A stretch of 64,000 nucleotides of DNA from NCBI RefSeq assembly GCF_003112435.1, contig NZ_BDOQ01000003.1, forward strand, positions 1 to 64,000, given 5' to 3'. Shown one piece after another: positions 15,686-25,406 of this stretch (the stretch's first letter is position 1; each line of letters begins with the position of its first letter). This DNA is from Novimethylophilus kurashikiensis (GTDB lineage: Bacteria; Pseudomonadota; Gammaproteobacteria; Burkholderiales; Methylophilaceae). The notes beneath the pieces were generated by a model. It saw nothing but the letters and a program-made list of their open reading frames with translations, had not been told where the DNA came from and did not search any database. The position numbers and the translations under genes are program-made.

Positions 15686-17650
15686 TTAAACCGAACCGCC
15701 GTTTTCCGCCTCGGCCCGCTCCGCTGCCAATATCTCGAAAAATGCTTCCACATCGGCCATTTCCCGCGAGCGCTTCATCGGCGGCAGGCTTTGCCAGATG
15801 CGACGACCGTACTGTTTTTCCACCAACCGCTTGTCACAAATCATCAGCACCCCGCGATCCCCCTCGTCTCGGATCAGCCGACCCGCTCCCTGCTTGAGCG
15901 TAATCACCGCATACGGCAGTTGATACTCCATGAAGGCACTCTTGCCTTCGGCGTTGAGCTTGTCGATCCGTGCCGCCAATACTGGATCGTCCGGCGGGGC
16001 AAACGGCAGTTTGTCGATGACGACCAGCGAGAGCGCCTCGCCTCGTACGTCCACGCCTTCCCAGAAACTCTGGCTCGCCACCAGCACGGCGTTGCCGAGT
16101 TTGCGGAATCGCTCCAGCAACTCGCTGCGCGAGCTTTCGCCTTGCAGCAGCAGGGGAAACTCCAGCCCTTCGCGTTCGAACGCCTCCTTGAACCATGCAT
16201 GAATATCGCGCATCGACTTGAGACTGGTACACAGCACGAAAGCGCGGCCTTGACTCACCTTGATGGCAGGCAGGGCGGCCTTGGCGACGGCAGTAGCGTA
16301 ATCTGGCGTATTAGGCTCAGGCATCCCCTGTGGCACATAGAGCAAGGCTTGGCGCGGATAGTCGAAAGGGCTTTCCCAAAAACCGGTAGCGGCTTCGATC
16401 AAGCCCATCTGTCCGAGGTAGTGGCTGAAATCGCTTTTTACAGCGAGCGTGGCCGAAGCGAAGATCCAAGCCCGCGTCTGGCCTTCGAGCTGTTTGCCGA
16501 AGATCTCGGCGATGGAGAGTGGTGTAGCGTGCAATTGCACGCTCTGGGTGAAGACCTCGACCCAGCGCACGAGGTTGGGATTATCCCCCGCCTGCCATGC
16601 AGCCAGCTGGTTTTGCAGCACCTGAGCGCGTTCCCAACAGTTCTGCATACCCGGGCCGCGTTCGGCCTGCGATTGCAACAGCTTGGAAAGCGCGGCCAAT
16701 TGGTCTCGCATTCCTTGCAACCCCTCCGAGAAGCCCTTGCGCTCCAACGCTTTTTGCACCGGCATGCGCATGCCCTCAAGGCCGAAAACCAAGCGAAAAT
16801 CGCGGATAGCTTTTTCCAGCGCATTGGCCGCTTCCGGCAGCTCCTTGAAATCCTTGGCTTCAGTAATGCCCTCGGCCCGGGCGTCGCGGGCAAGGTCAAG
16901 CACCTGGCTTGTGGAAACATCCTCGCCGAAGAATAATCCAGCGACCTCCGGCAACTGGTGCGCCTCGTCGAATACCACGGTATTGGCCGCCGGCAGCAGT
17001 TCGGCCACACCTTCATCGCGCAGCATGACGTCGGCAAAAAACAAATGGTGATTGACCACCACGACATCGGCCGCCTGTGCTCGCTTGCGGGCTTCCATCA
17101 CGAAGCATTCCTTGTAGCTCTCGCACTCCTGGCCCAGGCAGTTATCGCGGGTGGAGGTCACGCTGGCCCAAATCGTCGCGTTTTCAGGAACGATGGCGAG
17201 CTCGCTCTTGTCACCGGTCTGGGTGCGCTTGGCGAAACGGGTAATCTCGTGCAGGTGATGTACATCCTCGCGGCTGGCAAATCGACCATCGGCCTCGGCG
17301 CGGGCCAGATGATGATGGCAAATGTAATTGGCGCGGCCCTTCAGCATAGCCACTGTCACCGGTGCCTTAAGCGCATCCCGCACGGCAGGGAGATCGCGGT
17401 TAAACAGCTGGTCTTGAAGTGTTTTCGTTCCGGTCGAAACAATCACCTTACCGCCGGAAAGCAGCGCCGGCACCAGATAAGCGAAGGTTTTTCCCGTGCC
17501 CGTCCCGGCCTCAGCCACTAGCACCTTGCGTTGATCGATGGCGCTTTGAATAGCCTGTGCCATTTCCAGTTGCTGCAAACGCAAGCGATAGCCCGGCAGG
17601 GATTCGGCGAGGGGGCCGGTTTCAGAAAAAATGTGATCGAGGTCGGACAA
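15686..17650 (-). CDS. DinG/YoaA-family ATP-dependent DNA helicase (Fe-S)
   Basis: 654-residue XPD-like superfamily 2 helicase. Motif I is LVAEAGTGTGKTFAYLVPAL (Walker A), motif II is VVFDEAHQLPE, and motif VI lies near ITLKQGAGRLIRDEGDRG. Four Cys fit the Fe-S cluster of this group: one in NYICHHHLA and three in CLGQECESYKEC. The length and lack of an exonuclease domain fit YoaA/DinG, which unwind forked or damaged DNA. Followed 45 nt downstream in coordinates by the minus-strand GGDEF-EAL gene, which is transcribed first. Confidence 0.9.
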   Translation of the reverse strand: MSDLDHIFSETGPLAESLPGYRLRLQQLEMAQAIQSAIDQRKVLVAEAGTGTGKTFAYLVPALLSGGKVIVSTGTKTLQDQLFNRDLPAVRDALKAPVTVAMLKGRANYICHHHLARAEADGRFASREDVHHLHEITRFAKRTQTGDKSELAIVPENATIWASVTSTRDNCLGQECESYKECFVMEARKRAQAADVVVVNHHLFFADVMLRDEGVAELLPAANTVVFDEAHQLPEVAGLFFGEDVSTSQVLDLARDARAEGITEAKDFKELPEAANALEKAIRDFRLVFGLEGMRMPVQKALERKGFSEGLQGMRDQLAALSKLLQSQAERGPGMQNCWERAQVLQNQLAAWQAGDNPNLVRWVEVFTQSVQLHATPLSIAEIFGKQLEGQTRAWIFASATLAVKSDFSHYLGQMGLIEAATGFWESPFDYPRQALLYVPQGMPEPNTPDYATAVAKAALPAIKVSQGRAFVLCTSLKSMRDIHAWFKEAFEREGLEFPLLLQGESSRSELLERFRKLGNAVLVASQSFWEGVDVRGEALSLVVIDKLPFAPPDDPVLAARIDKLNAEGKSAFMEYQLPYAVITLKQGAGRLIRDEGDRGVLMICDKRLVEKQYGRRIWQSLPPMKRSREMADVEAFFEILAAERAEAENGGSV

Positions 17651-17695
17651 AAGAGGCGGCGCATCAAGGGCCGCGGCAGCGGCTGGAAAAGATGG

Positions 17696-19795
17696 CTAAT
17701 TATAGCTGCTGCTAAACGCCGCGGGGAATTCGCGCTGTGCGTAGACCTCGAACTCGTCCGCAGGCAACGGCTCGCTAAAGTAATAGCCCTGAATCATGTC
17801 GCAACGCTGATCTTGGAGAAATTGCAGTTGTCCCGCGTCCTCCACCCCCTCCGCCACGACCTTGATGCCTAGCTGATGCGCCAACGAAATGACGGCACGA
17901 ATGATGGTCGCATCGTTGGGGTCGTTGTCGATACCGTCCACGAACGATTTGTCGATTTTCAATGTATCGATGGCGAAGGTCTTGAGGTATGAAAGCGAGG
18001 AATACCCTGTGCCGAAGTCATCCACGGCCAACGGCAGCGATAGTAGATGCAAGTCGTGCAACGTCTGGGCGGCGTGGCTGGCGCCTTCGATCAATGTACT
18101 CTCGGTGATTTCAAGCTCGATCCAGCGCGAAATCCCGTCTCCGCCCTCCAACGCCTGACGGATCTTGAGCACCAGGTTTGAATCGCGGAACTGCCGTCCC
18201 GAAAGATTCACGGCGATCTGCATGCACAGACCGTCCTCCAGCCATTTGCGCGCCTGGCGACAGGCCTCGCCGATCACCCATTCGCCTAGAGGCAGGATCA
18301 ACCCTGATTCCTCGGCCACCGGAATAAACCGTGTCGGCAATACCATGCCCCAATCGGGATGGTTCCAGCGCAGCAACGCCTCGCAGCCTACCAACCGATA
18401 AGGATCAAGGCTGATCTTGGGCTGATAAAAGAGCTCGAACTCGTGCTGGTCCAGCCCTCGGCGCAGGTGTTCCTCAATCATCACCCGTTCGTGCGCCGCC
18501 TCGTTCATGCGCGGCGTAAAAAACTGGTAATTCGCCCGGCCGCGTCCCTTGGCGTGGTACATCGCCGTGTCGGCACAGCGCATGAGGTCGTCGATGGTGG
18601 TGGCATCGTCGGGATACATGGCGATTCCCAGGCTCGCCGCCACTCGGAACTGATGACTGTTGATACGAATAGGGCGCGCCAGATCGCTGGTGATCTTATC
18701 CACCACGTGCACCACGTCGCGCAGATCGTGAACGCAATTAAGGATGATGACGAACTCGTCGCCGCCAAGTCGCGCCACGGTATCGCTCTCGCGGACGCTG
18801 CGCATCAGCCGCAGCGAAATCTCCTTGAGCAGCCGGTCGCCCATGTAGTGACCCAGGGTGTCGTTAACGTACTTGAAATGGTCGAGGTCGAGCAGCATCA
18901 GTGCCACCGGCAACATGTCCCGCCGCGATTCCGCCAGGGCGTGGCGCAAACGATCCTGAAACAGGCTGCGATTGGGAAGCCCGGTCAGCGGATCGTGGAA
19001 AGCCAAGTGGCGGATATGATCTTCCTGCTGCTTGCGCAGTGTGATATCCGAAAAAATTCCGATGTAATGCGTGACTTCGTCGCTGCCGGCTTCAGTCACG
19101 GCATTGATACTGAGCCACTTGGGGTAAAAAGTGCCGTCCTTGCGACGATCCCACAACTCCCCCTCCCAATGCCCGGTAGTGTCGATGGACTGCCACATCT
19201 CGGCATAGAAGTTATTGTCGAGATTACCGGCAGAAAGAAATACCGGATCGCGGCCCTTGGCGTCTTCAAGCGTGTAACCGGTCATGCGGCTGAAGGCCTG
19301 GTTGACCGAGACGATGCGGTTGCGGCTGTCGGTAATCATGATGGCCTCCGCCGTAAAGGTGAATACCTTGTCGGACAGGAGATAATGCTCCAGCAATTTT
19401 TTATGCTCGCGAAGATCGCGGGCGATGACGGAGTAATGCGTCACATCCCCCCTGCCATCACGGTGAGCAGCGATCACTTGCGACACGGCAATCTCCCGAC
19501 CGGATTTGGATCGCAGCCGGGTTTCCGAATCGGCATGACCGGCGCGATCTGCCTCGGGAAGCTCGCAATGCGTCACTTCGGCGGCCGCCTCATCGTCGTA
19601 AAACCGGTCGAACCGTATCTCATCCAGCGTCTCGTCCTGGCCGATCTCGAGCATCTTGCGCCCGGCGTCGTTGAGATACAGCAGACGGCACTCTTTATCC
19701 ACCAAGGCAATCAAGTCCTTGGCGGAATCCAGAATCTCCAGCAACCGTCGCTGCTCCTGTTCGATATCCTTTCTACTGTTTTCGTCAGTCACCAT
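17696..19795 (-). CDS. PAS-PAS-GGDEF-EAL c-di-GMP enzyme
   Basis: Cytosolic sensor enzyme of about 699 residues from the ATG at 19795 (MVTDENSRKD); an upstream ATG at 20005 lacks a PAS-like extension. Two PAS domains come first (ILDSAKDLIALVDKECRLLY; AIMITDSRNRIVSVNQAFSRMTGY). The GGDEF domain is intact with an inhibitory I-site ([14 protein letters not shown]). The EAL domain keeps the catalytic set: [51 protein letters not shown] and a final Gln in MIQGYYF. It could therefore make or break c-di-GMP depending on the PAS signal. Divergent from glgP. Confidence 0.9.
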   Translation of the reverse strand: MVTDENSRKDIEQEQRRLLEILDSAKDLIALVDKECRLLYLNDAGRKMLEIGQDETLDEIRFDRFYDDEAAAEVTHCELPEADRAGHADSETRLRSKSGREIAVSQVIAAHRDGRGDVTHYSVIARDLREHKKLLEHYLLSDKVFTFTAEAIMITDSRNRIVSVNQAFSRMTGYTLEDAKGRDPVFLSAGNLDNNFYAEMWQSIDTTGHWEGELWDRRKDGTFYPKWLSINAVTEAGSDEVTHYIGIFSDITLRKQQEDHIRHLAFHDPLTGLPNRSLFQDRLRHALAESRRDMLPVALMLLDLDHFKYVNDTLGHYMGDRLLKEISLRLMRSVRESDTVARLGGDEFVIILNCVHDLRDVVHVVDKITSDLARPIRINSHQFRVAASLGIAMYPDDATTIDDLMRCADTAMYHAKGRGRANYQFFTPRMNEAAHERVMIEEHLRRGLDQHEFELFYQPKISLDPYRLVGCEALLRWNHPDWGMVLPTRFIPVAEESGLILPLGEWVIGEACRQARKWLEDGLCMQIAVNLSGRQFRDSNLVLKIRQALEGGDGISRWIELEITESTLIEGASHAAQTLHDLHLLSLPLAVDDFGTGYSSLSYLKTFAIDTLKIDKSFVDGIDNDPNDATIIRAVISLAHQLGIKVVAEGVEDAGQLQFLQDQRCDMIQGYYFSEPLPADEFEVYAQREFPAAFSSSYN

Positions 19796-20098
19796 GTCAT
19801 CGAGACAATGTGTGGAATAGTTATATGGATGAAGCCCGCGCCCAGCCTGTCGCGTTGCCCCGCCCTCCCGGTTTGCACTAAAATCGTGCCAAATCCAAGA
19901 AAATGCCAGTCTCCGGGAGACTAGCTCAGTGCGCCAACACACACACTGATGCATCTCGCATGCAACACAGGCTTCATATTTGGCTGGCCTGATAGTTGCT
20001 ACCATTCAACCAGGGCTTGAAAATATTGCCGTCAGTGCCTGCGGCCGCCGCCGCGCCTTTTGCAGACGCCGGTTAAACTTTTTTCTAGAGATAACATC
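19796..20098. other. Divergent promoter region between GGDEF-EAL gene and glgP
   Basis: About 300 nt. Contains a small stem AGTCTCC-GGGAGACT near 19911-19922 and a GC-rich stretch before glgP. No gene and no recognised operator. Confidence 0.45.
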
Positions 20099-22600
20099 GT
20101 GAACTCGAGACCATTCGTTACAAGCAAGACGCCCGCTGGATTCGCCGACCTGCCGCCACTGGGCATGGACGGCAAAAGCATTTTCGAGGACTTCCGTCGC
20201 TATTTCAGCCGCACCCTGGGGCGCAACGAGCTCAACGAAGCGACTTATCACGTCTACACCTCGCTCTCCGTCGCCTGGCGAGATCGTATCGTCGAGCGCT
20301 GGAAAAAAACCCAGGCCTCCTACGACGACCGCGACACCAAGCGCACTTTCTACCTCTCGCTGGAATTCCTCATGGGCCGCGCCTTGGGCAACGCCATGCT
20401 CAACCTGGACGAGAAAGGCGCTACCGCCGACATCATGAAGAAGACCGGCCTGGCGCTGGAGGAAATCATCGACCAGGAACACGATGCAGGCTTGGGTAAT
20501 GGCGGCCTGGGCCGTCTCGCGGCATGTTTCCTCGATAGCTGCGCCACGCTGCAACTACCGGTCATGGGCTACGGCATCCGCTACGAGTACGGCATGTTCC
20601 GCCAGAAGATCGAAAACGGTTACCAGTTGGAAGAGCCCGACCATTGGTTGCGCATCGGCAACCCATGGGAAATCGAACGCCAGGAACTGTCGGTGCGGGT
20701 CAAATTCGGCGGCTATACCGACTTCTACACGGACGAATCGGGCACAACCAAAGCTCGCTGGGTGCATTCGCACGATGTGCTGGCGATCCCCTACGACATG
20801 CCTATTCCCGGCTATCGTAACGGCACGGTGAACACTTTGCGCTTATGGAAATCGACCGCCACCGATGAATTCGACCTTAACGAATTCAACGCCGGCAGCT
20901 ATTCCGAAGCCGTGGCCGCCAAGAACGCGGCCGAGCACATCACCATGGTGCTCTACCCCAACGACGCCAGCGAAAACGGCAAGGAACTACGCCTGCGCCA
21001 GCAATATTTCCTGGCTTCGGCTAGCTTGCAGGACGTGCTGCGCGCCTGGGTAAGCAAGCACGGCAACGATTTCACCGATTTCGCCGACAAGCATTGCTTC
21101 CAGCTTAACGACACCCACCCCACCTGCGCCGTGCCGGAACTGATGCGATTGCTCATGGACGAGCACGGCCTGGGCTGGGACGAAGCTTGGGCGATTACCT
21201 CCAAGACGGTGGCCTACACCAACCATACGCTACTGCCGGAAGCGCTGGAAAAATGGCCGGTGAGCATGTTCGGCCGCCTGCTGCCGCGTTTGTTGGACAT
21301 CATCTGCGAAATCAATGCGCGCTTCCTTACTGCCGTGGCGCAGCGTTGGCCGGGTGACGGCGAGCGTCAAAGCCGCATGTCGATTATCGAAGAAGGCCCT
21401 GAGAAGCAAGTGCGCATGGCTTATCTGGCCGTGGTCGCCAGCACCTCGGTCAACGGGGTGGCAGAACTTCACTCGCGCCTGTTGCAGCAACACCTCTTCC
21501 ACGACTTCTACGAGCTGTGGCCCGAAAAATTCAACAACAAGACCAACGGCGTGACCCCGCGCCGCTGGATGACATCCAGCAATCCCGAGCTGAGCGCGCT
21601 CATCACGGCTACCATCGGACCGGATTGGGTAACGGATACCCAGCAACTCAGTAAGCTCGCGCCCTTTGCCGAAGACGCTAAGTTCCGCGCCAAATGGCGC
21701 AAGATCAAGCTGGCCAACAAGGCGCGCCTGGCGGCCTTGGTCAAGAGGGATTGCGGGGTCGATTTCGACGTCAATGCCATTTTCGACATCCAGGTGAAGC
21801 GCATCCACGAATACAAGCGCCAGCTGCTCAATATCCTCCACGTCATCCACCTCTACGACCGCATCAAGCGCGGCGACAAGCAAGGCATCACCCCGCGCTG
21901 CGTGCTGATCGGCGGTAAGGCGGCACCCGGCTACATGATGGCCAAGCGCATCATCAAGCTGGTCAATGCGGTGGCGGCGGTTGTGAATGCAGATCCGGAA
22001 GTCAGCCCATTGCTCAAACTGGTATTCCTGCCGGACTATCGCGTCTCGGCCATGGAAATCATTTGCCCAGGGGCCGATTTATCAGAACAAATTTCCACTG
22101 CCGGCAAGGAAGCCTCGGGCACTGGCAACATGAAGTTCATGATGAACGGGGCCATGACCATAGGTACGCTGGATGGCGCCAATATCGAGATCATGGAAGA
22201 AGTGGGTGAAGAAAACTTCTTCCTGTTCGGCCTCAATGCGGAAGAAGTGGAAGACATGAAGCGTCGCTACGATCCGGCTGCCATCATTGCGCAAGACGAA
22301 GACTTGTCGCGCGTGATGCATTTGCTGGCTTGCAACCACTTCAACCTGTTCGAGCCAGGTATTTTCGACCCCATCGTCGACAGCATCTACAATCCGCACG
22401 ACCAGTGGCTCACCGCTGCCGATTTCCGCAGCTACATCGATACCCAGAAAGCCGCCGCCAGCGCTTATCTGGACCAGGAACACTGGACGCGCATGAGCAT
22501 CCTCAACACCGCGGCGAGCGGCAAGTTCTCCAGCGACCGCACCATCGCCGACTACAACAAGGACATTTGGCACTTGCCAACCATCAAGCAGCATGCCTGA
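20099..22600 (+). CDS. glgP: Glycogen/starch/alpha-glucan phosphorylase
   Basis: Releases glucose-1-phosphate from storage glucan. The GTG at 20099 has AGAGA upstream and gives 833 residues; a TTG at 20060 is an alternative. Visible motifs are YLSLEFLMGRALGNAML, AGLGNGGLGRLAACFLDS, NDTHPTCAVPELMR, FNNKTNGVTPRRWM, and the PLP-lysine segment EASGTGNMKFMMNGAMTIGTLDGANIEI split over conserved positions. Its stop overlaps the ppc start by 8 nt, so glycogen use and PEP carboxylation are coordinated. Confidence 0.95.
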   Translation: MNSRPFVTSKTPAGFADLPPLGMDGKSIFEDFRRYFSRTLGRNELNEATYHVYTSLSVAWRDRIVERWKKTQASYDDRDTKRTFYLSLEFLMGRALGNAMLNLDEKGATADIMKKTGLALEEIIDQEHDAGLGNGGLGRLAACFLDSCATLQLPVMGYGIRYEYGMFRQKIENGYQLEEPDHWLRIGNPWEIERQELSVRVKFGGYTDFYTDESGTTKARWVHSHDVLAIPYDMPIPGYRNGTVNTLRLWKSTATDEFDLNEFNAGSYSEAVAAKNAAEHITMVLYPNDASENGKELRLRQQYFLASASLQDVLRAWVSKHGNDFTDFADKHCFQLNDTHPTCAVPELMRLLMDEHGLGWDEAWAITSKTVAYTNHTLLPEALEKWPVSMFGRLLPRLLDIICEINARFLTAVAQRWPGDGERQSRMSIIEEGPEKQVRMAYLAVVASTSVNGVAELHSRLLQQHLFHDFYELWPEKFNNKTNGVTPRRWMTSSNPELSALITATIGPDWVTDTQQLSKLAPFAEDAKFRAKWRKIKLANKARLAALVKRDCGVDFDVNAIFDIQVKRIHEYKRQLLNILHVIHLYDRIKRGDKQGITPRCVLIGGKAAPGYMMAKRIIKLVNAVAAVVNADPEVSPLLKLVFLPDYRVSAMEIICPGADLSEQISTAGKEASGTGNMKFMMNGAMTIGTLDGANIEIMEEVGEENFFLFGLNAEEVEDMKRRYDPAAIIAQDEDLSRVMHLLACNHFNLFEPGIFDPIVDSIYNPHDQWLTAADFRSYIDTQKAAASAYLDQEHWTRMSILNTAASGKFSSDRTIADYNKDIWHLPTIKQHA

Positions 22601-25328
22601 ACAAGCACTGAAAGATAACATCCGCTATCTAGGGCGGGTGCTGGGCGAGGTCATCCTCGAAAAAGAAGGCAAGGAAACCTTCGACGCGGTGGAAGCCATC
22701 CGCCGCGCCGGAGTGAAGTTTCATCGCGACGGCGAAATTGCGTCGGCGCAACGCCTGGATCACCTGTTGAAACACCTGAGCGGCAACCAGACCATCGCCG
22801 TAGTCCGCGCCTTCAGCTATTTCAAGCATCTGGTCAACATCGCAGAAGACCTCCACAGCCATTGCCGCCACGGCCATACCGGGAAGCCCGAGCCCGGCGA
22901 GCTGGATCATTCGCTGGAACAGTTCGAGCCCATGAGCATGGCCGAGATCGAAGCCTTTTTCGCTTCGGCCCTGGTTTCCCCCGTGCTCACCGCCCATCCG
23001 ACAGAGGTACAACGACAGAGCATCCTGGACACCGAGCGCAGGATTTCCGCGCTGCTGCTGAAACGATCCAGCGGCCTCACGCGGCAGGAGGCCGAACGCA
23101 ACGACCTCATGCTGCGCGGCGCCATTACAGCCCTGTGGCAGACACGCATGCTGCGATTCTCGCGGCTGACCGTGAACGACGAGATCAACAACGCACTGTC
23201 GTACTACCGCACCACCTTCCTGGACGTGCTGCCGGAGCTGCTGCAAGATCTGGAGCATCACCTCGCCACGCGTTTCGGCAACCCGGATTACGAGCTCCCG
23301 AGCTTTTTCCAGATGGGCAGCTGGATCGGCGGCGACCGCGACGGTAATCCCTTCGTCGATGCCAATACGTTGCAACAGGCCGTGACCCAGCAAGCGGCGA
23401 CAGCGTTCGAGTATTACATCGAAGAAGCGCTGGCGCTGAGCGGCGAATTGTCGATGACCATGCATCTGGTCAACGTCACGCCGGACTTACTGATCCTCGC
23501 CGAAGCTTCGCGCGACCAGTCCCCGCATCGTGCCGACGAGCCTTACCGCCGCGCCATGGTGACCATTGCATCGCGTCTCGTGCAGACCTGCCGCGAATTC
23601 ACCGGCCATGACATCAACGCTCGCCAGCTGACGCCGACCACGGCCTACGCCAACCTGGAGGCTTTCCTCACCGATCTCGACATCGTGGTCGATTCGCTAC
23701 GCCGCAACCACGGCCAGGCGCTGATCTATCCGCGATTGGGCAAGCTCATCAAGGCGGTCAAGACATTCGGCTTTCATCTGGCAACCATCGACTTGCGCCA
23801 AAGCTCGGACATCCACGAAGCTGTCATAGACGAGCTGTTTACCAAATCCGGCCATGGCTTCAGCTATGCCGCGCTGGAGGAAAAGGAAAAAGTCCGCGTG
23901 CTGCTCGAAGAATTGAGCCAGCCGCGCTTGATGTTCTCGCCCTACCAGGATTACTCGCCGCTGGTCGTGTCCGAAGTAGGCGTGCTGCGAAAGGCCAAGG
24001 AAGTGCGCGACAAGTTCGGCGCACGCACCATCCGCCAGTACATCATTTCGCATACCGAAACGCTATCAGACATGCTGGAAGTGGCGCTGCTGCAAAAGGA
24101 AGCCGGGCTGCTACGCGGCAACTGGGGCGCCGACAACATCCAGATGGATATCAACATTGTTCCGCTGTTCGAGACTATCGCCGACTTGCGCCATGCGCCC
24201 GAGATCATGTCGACGTGGCTTGGCCTGCCAGGCATCCGCAACGTGCTACGCCATTGCGACAATGAGCAGGAAATCATGCTCGGCTACTCGGACAGCAATA
24301 AGGACGGCGGCTTTCTTACCGCGAATTGGGAGTTGTACAGGGCGGAAGTCGGCCTGGTCGAGCTGTTCCGCCAGGCCAAGGTCAAGCTGCGCCTGTTCCA
24401 CGGCCGCGGCGGCACGGTAGGACGCGGCGGCGGCCCGACCTACCAGGCCATCATGGCACAGCCGCAAGGCACGGTGGACGGGCAGATTCGTCTCACCGAA
24501 CAGGGCGAGATCATCGCCAACAAGTTCTCCGATCCGCGCGTGGGCCGGCACAATCTCGAGACACTCATCGCCGCGACCATTGATGCCAGCCTGTTCCCGC
24601 AAGACCAGCTTTCGGACGACAAACGCCGCAAGTTCGAGCAGACCATGGATGCGCTCTCGACGACGGCCATGCAAGCGTATCGCAGCCTGGTCTACGAGAC
24701 GCCCGGCTTCACCGATTATTTCTTCAGCGCCACGCCGATTTCGGAAATCGCCGAGCTCAACATCGGCAGCCGCCCCTCTGCGCGTAAGGCATCACGGCGC
24801 ATCGAGGATTTGCGGGCGATTCCGTGGGGATTTTCCTGGGGACAGTGCCGATTGCTGTTACCGGGCTGGTATGGTTTCGGCAGCGCCATCGAGCACTTCC
24901 TCAACGCTGATGACCGCGAGGATCGCATCCGCCAGCTGAAAGAAATGCTAGCCGAGTGGCCGTTATTCAAGACGCTGATTGCCAATATGGACATGGTGCT
25001 CGCCAAGACCGATTTGTCAGTCGCCTCGCGCTACTCGCAATTGGTGGCGGACGAGCAGTTGAGGCAAACCGTGTTCGGCTGCATCGAGAAAGAATACGCA
25101 CTCACCACGCATGCGCTCAACCTGCTGCTGGGTAGCGCCATTCGCCTTGCCAACAACCCGGCGCTGGCGAATTCCATCCGCAATCGTTTGCCCTACCTGG
25201 ATCCGCTTAATCATCTGCAGGTCGAATTGATCAAGCGTTTCCGTTCTGGCACTTCGGACGACCGGGTGAAGTTCGGCATCCACCTCTCCATCAACGGTAT
25301 CGCGGCGGGATTGCGCAATACAGGCTAG
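22593..25328 (+). CDS. ppc: Phosphoenolpyruvate carboxylase
   Basis: 911-residue cytosolic enzyme carboxylating PEP with bicarbonate to oxaloacetate, replenishing the TCA cycle. Family motifs: VLTAHPTEVQRQ (catalytic His), SWIGGDRDGNPFV, LGYSDSNKDGGFL, FHGRGGTVGRGGGP (PEP/bicarbonate loop), and EIIANKFSDPRVGRHNLE. The C-terminus ends NGIAAGLRNTG, like the canonical xxAGxxNTG end. Overlaps glgP by 8 nt. A REP-like repeat begins at its stop codon. Confidence 0.97.
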   Translation: MPEQALKDNIRYLGRVLGEVILEKEGKETFDAVEAIRRAGVKFHRDGEIASAQRLDHLLKHLSGNQTIAVVRAFSYFKHLVNIAEDLHSHCRHGHTGKPEPGELDHSLEQFEPMSMAEIEAFFASALVSPVLTAHPTEVQRQSILDTERRISALLLKRSSGLTRQEAERNDLMLRGAITALWQTRMLRFSRLTVNDEINNALSYYRTTFLDVLPELLQDLEHHLATRFGNPDYELPSFFQMGSWIGGDRDGNPFVDANTLQQAVTQQAATAFEYYIEEALALSGELSMTMHLVNVTPDLLILAEASRDQSPHRADEPYRRAMVTIASRLVQTCREFTGHDINARQLTPTTAYANLEAFLTDLDIVVDSLRRNHGQALIYPRLGKLIKAVKTFGFHLATIDLRQSSDIHEAVIDELFTKSGHGFSYAALEEKEKVRVLLEELSQPRLMFSPYQDYSPLVVSEVGVLRKAKEVRDKFGARTIRQYIISHTETLSDMLEVALLQKEAGLLRGNWGADNIQMDINIVPLFETIADLRHAPEIMSTWLGLPGIRNVLRHCDNEQEIMLGYSDSNKDGGFLTANWELYRAEVGLVELFRQAKVKLRLFHGRGGTVGRGGGPTYQAIMAQPQGTVDGQIRLTEQGEIIANKFSDPRVGRHNLETLIAATIDASLFPQDQLSDDKRRKFEQTMDALSTTAMQAYRSLVYETPGFTDYFFSATPISEIAELNIGSRPSARKASRRIEDLRAIPWGFSWGQCRLLLPGWYGFGSAIEHFLNADDREDRIRQLKEMLAEWPLFKTLIANMDMVLAKTDLSVASRYSQLVADEQLRQTVFGCIEKEYALTTHALNLLLGSAIRLANNPALANSIRNRLPYLDPLNHLQVELIKRFRSGTSDDRVKFGIHLSINGIAAGLRNTG

Positions 25329-25394
25329 TGGGAGCGCCGCCCTCGGCGCGATGTGGTAATAACCGGGGAAATCGCGCCGAGGCGGCGCTCCTAC
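25328..25394. repeat. REP-like GTGGGAGCG...CGCTCCTAC inverted repeat, copy 2
   Basis: Almost perfect 24-26 bp arms: GTGGGAGCGCCGCC plus CTCGGCGCGAT, and ATCGCGCCGAG plus GCGGCGCTCCTAC, around about 16 nt. It lies between convergent ppc and the Anbu gene, where it may also act as a bidirectional terminator. Same family as 12480-12539. Confidence 0.8.
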
Positions 25395-25406
25395 ATCACA
25401 TAGCCT

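Noticed and set aside
15545-16936. 463-codon plus-strand ORF
   Set aside because: It is the antisense shadow of the DinG/YoaA helicase, low-complexity His/Arg/Gln-rich translation without motifs.
19870-19892. Sigma-54 promoter (TGGCACG...GC) upstream of the PAS-GGDEF-EAL gene on the minus strand
   Set aside because: The GG and GC elements are spaced 2 bp too far apart for the strict -24/-12 requirement.
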